This document shows positions 46,515 to 54,127 of a DNA stretch of 64,000 bases, in pieces. How positions within the stretch are numbered: the stretch's first letter is position 1; each line of letters begins with the position of its first letter. The DNA is from UBA10183 sp041653835 (GTDB lineage Bacteria > Omnitrophota > Gorgyraeia > Gorgyraeales > Gorgyraeaceae): assembly GCA_041653835.1 (NCBI GenBank), contig JBAZEP010000001.1, positions 1 through 64,000 on the forward strand, given 5' to 3'. A program made the translations under genes and the position numbers. Below the pieces are notes generated by a model, which saw only the letters and a list, made by a program, of their open reading frames with translations, ran no database searches and was not told the origin of the DNA.

Positions 46515-47093
46515 TTATAGGTATTTACCCAGGCTTGTCCATGTCTTGGGGCCCACGACACCGTCCGGGACAAGGCCTTTTGACTTTTGAAAGTCTTTTA
46601 TCGCCTGCCTTGTCCTGGGACCTATTTTACCGTCGATCGATCCTGGATCGAAACCCGCGTTTTTCAAAGCGGTCTGGATCTCTTTGGTGGTAGGCCTGAA
46701 CTCGGAAACAGAAGCCTCTTTCTGTCTCGCCCCTTTTGTTTTAGGCGAATAGCCTTTCCTGGATTCGAGTATTTCTTTTGCCCTTCTTGAATCCTCAAGC
46801 TGGGTCAGGGTGGTCTTATCTATATAACCCGTGCTCTTGAGGCCTATGGATTCCTGGTACGCCTTTATGGCGTCGCGGGTCTCTTTACCCATCCTGCCGT
46901 CTGTATTGCCCGGCTCATAACCCTCGCTTTTCAATATGACCTGGACTTCTTCTATCTTCGGATTGATAATGTCAGTGCTTCCCACGAGTTTTTCCTCTTC
47001 CCGCTGGTACTGGACCGATTTAGGCACAATATTGCATCCATAGAAAGACAATGCCATCAATATGGCCGCAATAATATAACCTCTGTTCCTCAT
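46515..47093 (-). CDS. Lipoprotein with two peptidoglycan-binding domains
   Basis: 192 residues from the ATG at 47093, which has AAGGGGG seven bases upstream. A signal peptide ends in LSFYGC, a likely lipobox. Two peptidoglycan-binding (PG_binding_1) repeats follow: EEVQVILKSEGYEPGNTDGRMGKETRDAIKAYQ and KEIQTALKNAGFDPGSIDGKIGPRTRQAIKDFQ. It probably anchors the envelope to the cell wall and would be a substrate of Lnt. No catalytic domain is present. Confidence 0.88.
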   Translation of the reverse strand: MRNRGYIIAAILMALSFYGCNIVPKSVQYQREEEKLVGSTDIINPKIEEVQVILKSEGYEPGNTDGRMGKETRDAIKAYQESIGLKSTGYIDKTTLTQLEDSRRAKEILESRKGYSPKTKGARQKEASVSEFRPTTKEIQTALKNAGFDPGSIDGKIGPRTRQAIKDFQKSKGLVPDGVVGPKTWTSLGKYL

Positions 47094-47121
47094 ATTCATT
47101 CCCCCTTTGTGATTTTTGGTT

Positions 47122-47150
47122 ATTATAGCAAAAAATCCATGTAAAGTGAA
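47122..47150 (-). promoter_or_regulatory. Promoter of the peptidoglycan-binding lipoprotein gene
   Basis: On the minus strand: TTCACT (47150-47145), 17 bases, TATAAT (47127-47122). It overlaps the upstream region of the divergent YkgJ-DUF2156 gene. Confidence 0.6.
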
Positions 47151-47173
47151 GGGTTTAATGATAAAATATGCTT

Positions 47174-48415
47174 ATGTTAAAACAAATTATTTCATCCAAG
47201 TTTTGTCTTTCATGCGACGTGTGCTGCAGGTTCCTGGATATAAAAGCGCAACTGAGGCCTGTTTTTCTCCCGTTTGAAATAACTTCCAGGATAAAGCCGC
47301 ATCTGGACGAGACGCGCCGCGTAAAGTTAAAACCTTTCAAAAATATGTACACCTGCCGGTTTTTCGGCAAAACAGGCAATAAATGTTCTATTTACGCGAA
47401 AAGGCCTTTTGATTGCAGGCTTTACCCGTTTGCGATAATGTTCGATGAGAAAAGAGAAAACATCATCCTCGGCATAGATAAAAAATGCCCGTTTGCCGTA
47501 GAGCCCGGTAACGAAAGAACGATAAAAAACTATTTTCACTATCTCGTGGAGTTACTGGAAAGAAAAGATATCGCGTCTTCAATAGCCGAGAATCCGGCAT
47601 TCATAGGCGATTTTCAGGAAGACGTACTGCAATTCTCTTCCCTGGATACCCTTAAAAAACTCATCATCGATAATCCCGAAAAAAAAGGTTTTAAGGAAAT
47701 TTCGCTGAAGGATAAAGCGCTGTTCGATGACTTTTTTAAAAAAACCGGGCGGATTGACTCTAGCAGGAATTTCGTAAGCCTCTACATCTGGAAAGAGAAA
47801 AACCCGGTCTGGTGGAAGATGAAAGACAAAAGCCCGGAGATACTGCTTGAGACAGAGTCCGGCTATATAGATTTCAATTCCCTGGAAAAATTCCAGGACT
47901 ATATATACCTTAGAGAAGACCTGTCAAGCCTTAAAGGTAATAAATATAAACACAAAAGATCGGCGTGCAATTATTTCTCGAAAAATTATAAATTTAAATA
48001 TCTCCCTTATAAACAAAGTATGAAGAATGACTGTTTTAAATTATTTTCAAAATGGGCTTCCGCCAGAAAACAAAAATTTCCGGATCTTTATTACTATAAA
48101 CTTCTCGAGGATAGTTTTTCCGCTCATAAACTGGCGATAGAAAATTATAAAGCCCTAGGATTGACAGGCAGGGTCATAAAGATAAGGGGAAAGATAGCCG
48201 CCTATACCTTTGGGTTTGAACTGAAGGAAGATATGTTCTGCATCCTGCTGGAAGTCTGCGATTTGAAATTCAAAGGCATCTCGGAATTTATTTTCAGGGA
48301 GTTCTGCGGGGAAATGGCTCAATATAAATACATCAACACCATGGACGACTCAGGCCTTGAAAACCTGCGTATATCAAAACTATCTTACCATCCTGTTTAT
48401 CCCCAGCAGATATGA
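47174..48415 (+). CDS. YkgJ-type cysteine cluster fused to DUF2156 domain
   Basis: 413 residues. The N-terminal part has the metal-chelating cluster CLSCDVCC with CRFFGKTGNKCSIYAKRPFDCRLYPF, as in YkgJ/YcgN proteins (residues about 10-110). After a linker, about 180-413 match the DUF2156 (GNAT-like, lysyl-phosphatidylglycerol synthase C-terminal) pattern. Both families occur separately in bacteria; the joint protein is unusual. The start is at 47174 or 47168: a TAAAAT -10 lies exactly six bases before the later ATG, and no Shine-Dalgarno exists. It overlaps the end of the convergent helicase by 19 bp. Confidence 0.75.
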   Translation: MLKQIISSKFCLSCDVCCRFLDIKAQLRPVFLPFEITSRIKPHLDETRRVKLKPFKNMYTCRFFGKTGNKCSIYAKRPFDCRLYPFAIMFDEKRENIILGIDKKCPFAVEPGNERTIKNYFHYLVELLERKDIASSIAENPAFIGDFQEDVLQFSSLDTLKKLIIDNPEKKGFKEISLKDKALFDDFFKKTGRIDSSRNFVSLYIWKEKNPVWWKMKDKSPEILLETESGYIDFNSLEKFQDYIYLREDLSSLKGNKYKHKRSACNYFSKNYKFKYLPYKQSMKNDCFKLFSKWASARKQKFPDLYYYKLLEDSFSAHKLAIENYKALGLTGRVIKIRGKIAAYTFGFELKEDMFCILLEVCDLKFKGISEFIFREFCGEMAQYKYINTMDDSGLENLRISKLSYHPVYPQQI

Positions 48416-51400
48416 TCGAAATCGCAGTTACCGCACTTGTCTTTATCCCGGCAAGGAAGCTTCTCAAAACGCCGGTCCTGGATATTTTTCCACGCGTTCT
48501 TTATAATAGCCGTCATCTCGTCCACCATGTCTTCCGTGAGCGCTACCCGGAATTCAGTGGGCTCAGCTTCCTTGATGCCGTATTTTATCAGATTGGCTTT
48601 CGCGGGTTCCACAAATACAAGGACGCCGTGGCTTACAAGCGTATCCTTATCCTGCCTGGTCTTGTCCCTTTCGTACAAAAGTTTATAGCACACAAGCTGC
48701 CTCAGGTAGCCGTCACACTCCTCGCTTTCCAGGCCCTTGACCCCGAATATGCCTCTGGCGTGTTTATTGGGCTGGCCTGTTTTATAATCCACCACCCTTA
48801 CACACTTATTTTTTTCGTCTTCCATCTCCAGTTTATCGTACTTACCCGTAAAAATTATACCATCTATATTGACAGGCATTTTATTCTCCAGGCCGATAGG
48901 CTTTACAGGCGACTTGGAAATCTTACTGTAATATTTCCTTAAGCCTTCGAACCTTTCTATGCAGTTCAGTTCTATTGCCTTTTCAGGGCCCTGGTATTTT
49001 AAAGTTTCTATGAACCTCTCCTTGAAAAATTGGAAATTCGGGAACTTTTTTGTCCTGATATATTCCCTGTACAGGTTTTCCAGGCCCGCATGCACCGCGT
49101 TTCCGAAAATAAGGCTTCGTTTTTTAGCCGAAGGCAGCATTAAGACATTGTCATAAAGGAACTTTCTCCTGCACCTGAGATAGTTATCCAGACTTGTGGG
49201 GTTTAACGCCATGTCCCTGACCAGGTCGCTTAAAACCTTTTCTGTTCCGATAAATGGCTCCATGAGATCTGTTTTTTCAAGAAAACTTACCAGGATGTCT
49301 TCTTCTTTAAAGCCGGCCTCTTCGGACACTATGCCGAGTTTATGCAGGAATACGCTGGGAACGGAATTTTCCTCGGGACTCGCGGTAAAAACAATATTAC
49401 TCCTTGCCCGCGATACAGCCACGTAAAAAAGCCTGGTCTCGTCATGAGCGCTCAATTCTTTGAGCCTTTCCCTGCTGTCAACCTTTTCGACGGTTTTCAT
49501 CAGGCCCCTGGGAAGCGGGATAGTGTCCGGCCTTGGTTTTATGGGCCAGCTTTTATCCTGGAGGCAGAACGGGATTATGACACTATGGAATTCCTGGCCT
49601 TTGGAACCATGCGCTGTAAAGATCCTTACTCCGTTTTGCGTCATTGTCACGAGTTCCCCCTGTAGCGCCATGCCATGTTCATTCCTTGTCCTTATTTCCT
49701 CCACAAAATCCTTTAAAGTCATGCCGGGCTTTGACAGGTCCGAACTCTTTACCATATTTATAAAAGACGAAAGCGCCCTGAGTTCCCTGATCCTCATAAC
49801 ATCTTCTTTATCGTATTTCTCCAGGATATGCTTATAGATCCCTGCATCCTCTATATATTCCATCAGGATCGTATGCGCCGGCTTGAACGGGGAATTCTCA
49901 ATAAGTTTTTTTATTATGTCCCTCGCGTTTTTCAGATTTTTTGAGAGCTCCTCAGAATTTAAAAGCTCCGATAATATCTTAGCGTCTTCTTTATTTCTCT
50001 TTTTTTTGTTGACCTTGGCTATCAGGCCCAGCGTATCCTCAAGCGGAATTTTAAAATAATCCGCCGTCAGGATCCTGTACAGGATCCTATCCCTGTCTTC
50101 ATAATTCTCCGGCTCCAGGCCCGCGAGCTCCAATACATCCAGCATCTGCCTGACCCTGGGCTCTGGTCTTATGTCCTCTTTTCCGTCTGTCGCGTACGGG
50201 ATGCCCGCCTGCAGAAATTTATCTATTACCCTTAATATCAGATCCCTTTTTCTGACCAGGACCGCTATATTATTGTAAGGATTATTCCTGTCTTCGGGGC
50301 CCAGGTCTTTCGAGGATTCGATCTCAGCCTTGAACTCTTTTACTTTTTTCACGATAAAATTCAGCTCTTCGGCCTCCCGGGTAAACTCGTGATAGCTTAT
50401 CGACTTTTTCCTGAAATCCACTATGTTTATGAGCTCTTTATCGCCTGTCCGTTCCGCTTCCGGCACCTCTTTTATTAATGTCCGGGCAAGTCCTATTATC
50501 TCTTTTGTCGATCGGTAGTTATTTTTCAAAGATATTGTCTCTATGTTTTTGAATTTCTTTTTCAGTTCCCTGAAATTACCTACACTGGCGCCTTGGAACC
50601 TGTATATGGACTGGTCATCGTCTCCCACACAGCATATGTTCGGGCCGGCGCCTTTCAGCACGGAAAATAATAATTTAAGCTGGGCGCCATTCGTATCCTG
50701 GAACTCGTCCACCATAAAAAACTTATACTGGTCCTGGTATTTTTTCTTTAAAATCGGCTCGCTGTCCAGCGCGCGGATAGCCATCATTATCATATCGTCA
50801 TAATCATATCTGCCCCGCTCGTCAAAAACCTCTTTATTGCCTTTGGATTTAAGTTTCTCGTACTGGTCATAGACAATAGCCAGCGCCTTTATCCTTGGTA
50901 TATGTTTTTCCTCTATATGCACGCCGTCGGGTTTTATCGTCTTTACATATTCCAGGAATTCCTTCGGGTCCACGCCCTCCCTTTTAAGGTCGCTTATCTT
51001 TTTCTGTATCTCTTTCTCGTAACTATACGGCGCGTTGAAAGGCCTTATTTCAGAGATGCCCTGGGCGTGATCCAGGATATACTCTATTGCCCTCACCTGC
51101 TCGATATCCTCTATCTGTATCCTCTCCTGGATATAATTAGCCGCTTCCTCGGAATCCAGCAGAATCGAATTCGCGAAACTATGGAATGTCGCGACATATA
51201 TGTCATAACCCTTAAATCCTATGATCTTCGCGAGCCGCTCTTTCATTGCCTTGGCTGCTGCGTTCGTGTAAGTAAGTATCAGGATATTTTCCGGAAGGGC
51301 TTTTTCAAGACGTATTATATTCGCGGCGCGCACCGAGAGTATCTGGGTCTTGCCTGTCCCTGGCCCAGCGAGCACCAGCACCGGGCCTTCAACAGCATCC

Positions 51401-51456
51401 ACCGCTTTTTTCTGCTCTATATTCAATTCTTTATAGAATTTTTCAAAATTTTTCAT
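48397..51456 (-). CDS. UvrD-like helicase fused to a PD-(D/E)XK Fe-S nuclease
   Basis: 1019 residues. SF1 helicase motifs: Walker A GPGTGKTQ (31-38), DEFQDTN, GDDDQSIYRFQGA, LKNNYRSTKEI, TAHGSKGQEFHSVI and RLFYVAVSRAR. The C-terminal quarter is a RecB-type nuclease with RCRRKFLYDN, FGNAVHAGLENL, VRVVDYKTGQ and QLVCYKLLY. A first cysteine (RCRR) and a terminal cluster (CRDKDKCGNCDFDHIC) form the iron-sulphur staple seen in AddB and Cas4. It could do end resection alone or with a partner outside the window. No Shine-Dalgarno is evident. It follows the flavin reductase gene after a palindrome. Confidence 0.9.
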   Translation of the reverse strand: MKNFEKFYKELNIEQKKAVDAVEGPVLVLAGPGTGKTQILSVRAANIIRLEKALPENILILTYTNAAAKAMKERLAKIIGFKGYDIYVATFHSFANSILLDSEEAANYIQERIQIEDIEQVRAIEYILDHAQGISEIRPFNAPYSYEKEIQKKISDLKREGVDPKEFLEYVKTIKPDGVHIEEKHIPRIKALAIVYDQYEKLKSKGNKEVFDERGRYDYDDMIMMAIRALDSEPILKKKYQDQYKFFMVDEFQDTNGAQLKLLFSVLKGAGPNICCVGDDDQSIYRFQGASVGNFRELKKKFKNIETISLKNNYRSTKEIIGLARTLIKEVPEAERTGDKELINIVDFRKKSISYHEFTREAEELNFIVKKVKEFKAEIESSKDLGPEDRNNPYNNIAVLVRKRDLILRVIDKFLQAGIPYATDGKEDIRPEPRVRQMLDVLELAGLEPENYEDRDRILYRILTADYFKIPLEDTLGLIAKVNKKKRNKEDAKILSELLNSEELSKNLKNARDIIKKLIENSPFKPAHTILMEYIEDAGIYKHILEKYDKEDVMRIRELRALSSFINMVKSSDLSKPGMTLKDFVEEIRTRNEHGMALQGELVTMTQNGVRIFTAHGSKGQEFHSVIIPFCLQDKSWPIKPRPDTIPLPRGLMKTVEKVDSRERLKELSAHDETRLFYVAVSRARSNIVFTASPEENSVPSVFLHKLGIVSEEAGFKEEDILVSFLEKTDLMEPFIGTEKVLSDLVRDMALNPTSLDNYLRCRRKFLYDNVLMLPSAKKRSLIFGNAVHAGLENLYREYIRTKKFPNFQFFKERFIETLKYQGPEKAIELNCIERFEGLRKYYSKISKSPVKPIGLENKMPVNIDGIIFTGKYDKLEMEDEKNKCVRVVDYKTGQPNKHARGIFGVKGLESEECDGYLRQLVCYKLLYERDKTRQDKDTLVSHGVLVFVEPAKANLIKYGIKEAEPTEFRVALTEDMVDEMTAIIKNAWKNIQDRRFEKLPCRDKDKCGNCDFDHICWG

Positions 51457-51466
51457 ATCAAAACGC

Positions 51467-51507
51467 CTAAGGGAACATTTAAGACATTGTCTTAAATGTT
51501 CCCTTAG
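51467..51507. repeat. Intercistronic palindrome, family A (flavin reductase/helicase)
   Basis: Perfect 20+1+20 bp; core GACATTGTC, outer arm CTAAGGGAACATTT. The flavin reductase TAA (51504-51506) lies in the outer arm and the helicase ATG is 10 bp beyond. Nearly the same sequence occurs at 11503-11543. Confidence 0.95.
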
Positions 51508-52070
51508 AGCTGTTTGCCGATGGAAAAGGCGGAACCCAGGCGTTTGCCCACACCGTGATAAGTATAAACTTCCGGATCGTATAGAAAAGGCTTTACTTTC
51601 TCGATATCGGGCAAGCCGTCTTTCCCCAGTATATCTTCCTCTGCTTTAATATCCAATATCTCTCCTATAAACTGCGTGTGGAGGCCTATTTCCACGGTAT
51701 TAATGACCCTGCATTCCAAAATAAGTGGAAATTCTTTTATATACGGCGCGTCTACCAGCTCGCTTTTTACCGGGGTCAATTTTGTCCTCGCGAATTTATC
51801 CTCATTCTTCCCGGACACAAGCCCGAAATAATCAGCCTCTTTCACGTATTTTTCAGAAGGGACATTGACTGTAAAGGCTTTTTTATCCATGATATTTCCG
51901 TAAGAATATGTAGCCTTGCGCAGGGATATCCCAACGCATGGAGGCCTTGAACAGCAAACTCCGCCCCACGCCACAGCAGCCGCGTTCGCCTTCCCGCTTT
52001 TATCGTAACTTCCTATGATCCAGACAGGGGTCGGGAAAACAAGGGCCTTAGCACCTAATGATTTTTTCAT
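51504..52070 (-). CDS. Flavin reductase-like protein
   Basis: 188 residues of the flavin reductase (FMN-binding split-barrel) family. TPVWIIGSYDKSGKANAAAVAWGG and GISLRKATYSYGNIMDKKAFTVNVPSEKYVKEADYFGLVSGKNEDKF are typical. Such proteins reduce FMN or carry electrons; relatives are annotated as NAD(P)H-flavin oxidoreductases. A promoter and GAGGTG site precede it. The stop codon lies in a palindrome. Confidence 0.88.
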   Translation of the reverse strand: MKKSLGAKALVFPTPVWIIGSYDKSGKANAAAVAWGGVCCSRPPCVGISLRKATYSYGNIMDKKAFTVNVPSEKYVKEADYFGLVSGKNEDKFARTKLTPVKSELVDAPYIKEFPLILECRVINTVEIGLHTQFIGEILDIKAEEDILGKDGLPDIEKVKPFLYDPEVYTYHGVGKRLGSAFSIGKQL

Positions 52071-52096
52071 AACGCACCTCTCTATTTTGGAGCTAT

Positions 52097-52125
52097 ATTA
52101 TAACACTCTTATTTAAAGACGTCTA
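52097..52125 (-). promoter_or_regulatory. Promoter of the flavin reductase gene
   Basis: On the minus strand: TAGACG (52125-52120), 17 bases, TATAAT (52102-52097). Confidence 0.65.
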
Positions 52126-52133
52126 CCTAACTG

Positions 52134-52170
52134 ATGGGAGTCGGACTCCCTATGGGAGTCCGACTCCCAT
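52134..52170. repeat. Nested palindrome between divergent promoters
   Basis: Perfect 17+3+17 bp. Each arm contains a 15-base palindrome (GGGAGTC-G-GACTCCC), so the unit is two small hairpins that together form a large one. It lies between the flavin reductase and transporter promoters and could insulate or co-regulate both. Confidence 0.93.
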
Positions 52171-52182
52171 AGTCTACAGCGA

Positions 52183-52211
52183 TTGACAGATGCGCTGCTA
52201 TTGAGTATAAT
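52183..52211 (+). promoter_or_regulatory. Consensus promoter of the transporter pair, very short leader
   Basis: TTGACA (52183-52188), 17 bases, TATAAT (52206-52211): full consensus. Only 10 bases separate the -10 from the ATG, so the leader is about 3-4 nt and contains no ribosome-binding site. Confidence 0.85.
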
Positions 52212-52221
52212 TTTCTATAGC

Positions 52222-53775
52222 ATGAAAAAACGAGATAGCTGGAAATCAAGGCTCGGGATAATCATGGCTGTCGCGGGCAGCGCCATAGGCCTGGGGAATT
52301 TCCTGCGTTTCCCTGTCCAGGCCGGCCAGAACGGCGGCGGGGCATTCATGATCCCGTATTTCATATCCATTATCCTCCTGGGCATACCCCTAATGTGGAT
52401 TGAATGGACCATTGGCAGGTTCGGCGGAGGTTTCGGCCACGGAACCGCGCCCGGGATATTCCACAACATGTGGACAAAGAACAGGTTCATAAAATATTTC
52501 GGGGTAATAGGCATATTCGGGCCTCTTGTAATTTTCATATATTACACCTACATAGAATCATGGACGCTTGCGTACGCGTTTTTTTCCCTGACCGAAAAAT
52601 ACGGGCAGGTCGCCGGCCAGGATACAATGGTATCCCTTTTAAAAGGGTTTCAGGGCCTTGAGAAAAATCAGTTTTTCTCGGATATGCGATATGCGTATGT
52701 ATTCTTCCTTATAACTTTCTGCGTCAACACCTGGATTATCTATAAGGGCATATCGGGCGGCATAGAAAAGATCTGTAAAATAGCCCTGCCCGTACTTTTT
52801 ATATTCGGCGTGATACTGGCAATAAGGGTATTGACCCTGGGCGCGCCGGATCCTTTGAAACCCGATTGGAATATACTGAACGGGTTAGGATGGCTTTGGA
52901 ACCCTGATTTCTCTTCACTTAAAGACGCTAAGGTATGGCTGGCGGCCGCGGGCCAGGTACTCTTTACGCTGAGCGTCGGCATCGGAGTTATACTTACCTA
53001 CGCGAGTTACCTCAAAAAAACAGACGATATCGTGCTTTCCGGCCTCACAGCCGCGAGCACGAATGAATTCGCTGAGGTTATATTAGGATCATCGATAATA
53101 ATACCGGCGGCGTTCGCGTTCTTCGGGCCCGTAGACATAACGAATATAGCCAAGAGCGGAGCGTTCAACCTCGGGTTCGTGACAATGCCTCTTATATTTG
53201 ACAAGGTATCTCTCGGCGCGTTTTTCGGATGCCTATGGTTCCTGCTGCTGTTCCTGGCTGGGATAACCTCATCCATATCCTTGGCCCAACCCGCGGTAAC
53301 ATTCCTTGAGGATGAATTCAATATCTCTAAGAAAAAAGCTGTTATTATTTTCGGAGCCGCCTCTTTTATATTATGCCAGCCCGCCATATTCTTCCTTAAA
53401 AACGGGGTCGTGAACGAACTGGATTTCTGGGGCGGGACATTCTGCCTCGTATTATTCGCCGCGGTAGAGGTCATACTTTTCGGATGGATCTTCGGCATGG
53501 AAAAAGCATGGGAGGAGATACATCACGGCGCGGACATGAAACTTCCTCGCGTATATAAGTTCATAATGAAATACATAACTCCTTTATTCCTTATATTCAT
53601 ACTCATCGCGTGGTTTTATCAGCAGGCTATACCGATTCTCTTCATGAGAGGAATAGAACAAAGCGATAAGCCTTATATATTAGGTATAAGGCTTATGCTT
53701 TTGGGGATTTTTTTCACCCTGGCGGTCCTCGTAAAAATCGCCTGGCAAAAAAGAAAAACCAAGGTTAAGACATGA
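52222..53775 (+). CDS. Sodium-dependent (NSS/SLC6) transporter
   Basis: 517 residues, about 12 membrane helices. WKSRLGIIMAVAGSAIGLGNFLRFP is the conserved helix 1 with the unwound sodium site, and the rest (GGGAFMIPYFISIILLGIPLMWIEWTIGRFGG) fits the neurotransmitter:sodium symporter family. The ATG at 52222 was chosen over an upstream TTG, which is the promoter -35. It overlaps the metS-like gene (ATGA). Pairing with a small subunit points to an MetP-type amino-acid carrier, perhaps for methionine or alanine. Substrate is not determined by sequence alone. Confidence 0.93.
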   Translation: MKKRDSWKSRLGIIMAVAGSAIGLGNFLRFPVQAGQNGGGAFMIPYFISIILLGIPLMWIEWTIGRFGGGFGHGTAPGIFHNMWTKNRFIKYFGVIGIFGPLVIFIYYTYIESWTLAYAFFSLTEKYGQVAGQDTMVSLLKGFQGLEKNQFFSDMRYAYVFFLITFCVNTWIIYKGISGGIEKICKIALPVLFIFGVILAIRVLTLGAPDPLKPDWNILNGLGWLWNPDFSSLKDAKVWLAAAGQVLFTLSVGIGVILTYASYLKKTDDIVLSGLTAASTNEFAEVILGSSIIIPAAFAFFGPVDITNIAKSGAFNLGFVTMPLIFDKVSLGAFFGCLWFLLLFLAGITSSISLAQPAVTFLEDEFNISKKKAVIIFGAASFILCQPAIFFLKNGVVNELDFWGGTFCLVLFAAVEVILFGWIFGMEKAWEEIHHGADMKLPRVYKFIMKYITPLFLIFILIAWFYQQAIPILFMRGIEQSDKPYILGIRLMLLGIFFTLAVLVKIAWQKRKTKVKT

Positions 53776-53867
53776 ACACATCCGGCTGGCTGTTCCTGAT
53801 TACATCGTGGGGGATCATTATAACTCTTGCCGTATATTGCTTCAGCAAGGTCCTGTCCAAAAAATAA
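53772..53867 (+). CDS. MetS-like NSS transporter small subunit
   Basis: 31 residues: MNTSGWLFLITSWGIIITLA then VYCFSKVLSKK. One membrane helix with a basic tail. It overlaps the transporter stop by four bases (ATGA), so translation is coupled. The MetS family of tiny NSS partner proteins has this length, topology and position; MetS is needed for transport by MetP in Corynebacterium. Too short for most gene finders. Confidence 0.85.
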   Translation: MNTSGWLFLITSWGIIITLAVYCFSKVLSKK

Positions 53868-53875
53868 CTGCTTCC

Positions 53876-54061
53876 TTATTCTATGATTATCGCCTCGACA
53901 GGGCATTCGTCTTTGGCCTGTTTGGCGCAATCCTCGCTCGCGGGAGGAACTACCGCTGCCTTTACAACCGCTTTATCATCTTTCATTTCAAAAACATCCG
54001 CGCATGTATTGACGCACAACCCGCATCCAACGCATAGCTCCTGGTCGACTTTTGCTTTCAT
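53876..54061 (-). CDS. 4Fe-4S ferredoxin
   Basis: 61 residues from the ATG at 54061, which has GAGAGGAG upstream. The motif CVGCGLC followed by CADVF binds one 4Fe-4S cluster and the last ligand is in CAKQAKDECPVEAI. This is the single-cluster (Thermotoga/Desulfovibrio-like) ferredoxin type. It is convergent with the transporter pair and its electron partners are not identifiable here. Confidence 0.93.
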   Translation of the reverse strand: MKAKVDQELCVGCGLCVNTCADVFEMKDDKAVVKAAVVPPASEDCAKQAKDECPVEAIIIE

Positions 54062-54127
54062 TTTATTCTCCTCTCGGTTAAAATTACCCACATATGATAT
54101 ATTTGAGCTTTTCTATTGTCAATAAAA

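Noticed and set aside
48397..51456. Helicase as part of an anti-phage defence island with the neighbouring ATPase
   Set aside because: The AAA ATPase is more than 2.5 kb away, coupled to nth, and there are housekeeping genes between; no other defence genes are seen.
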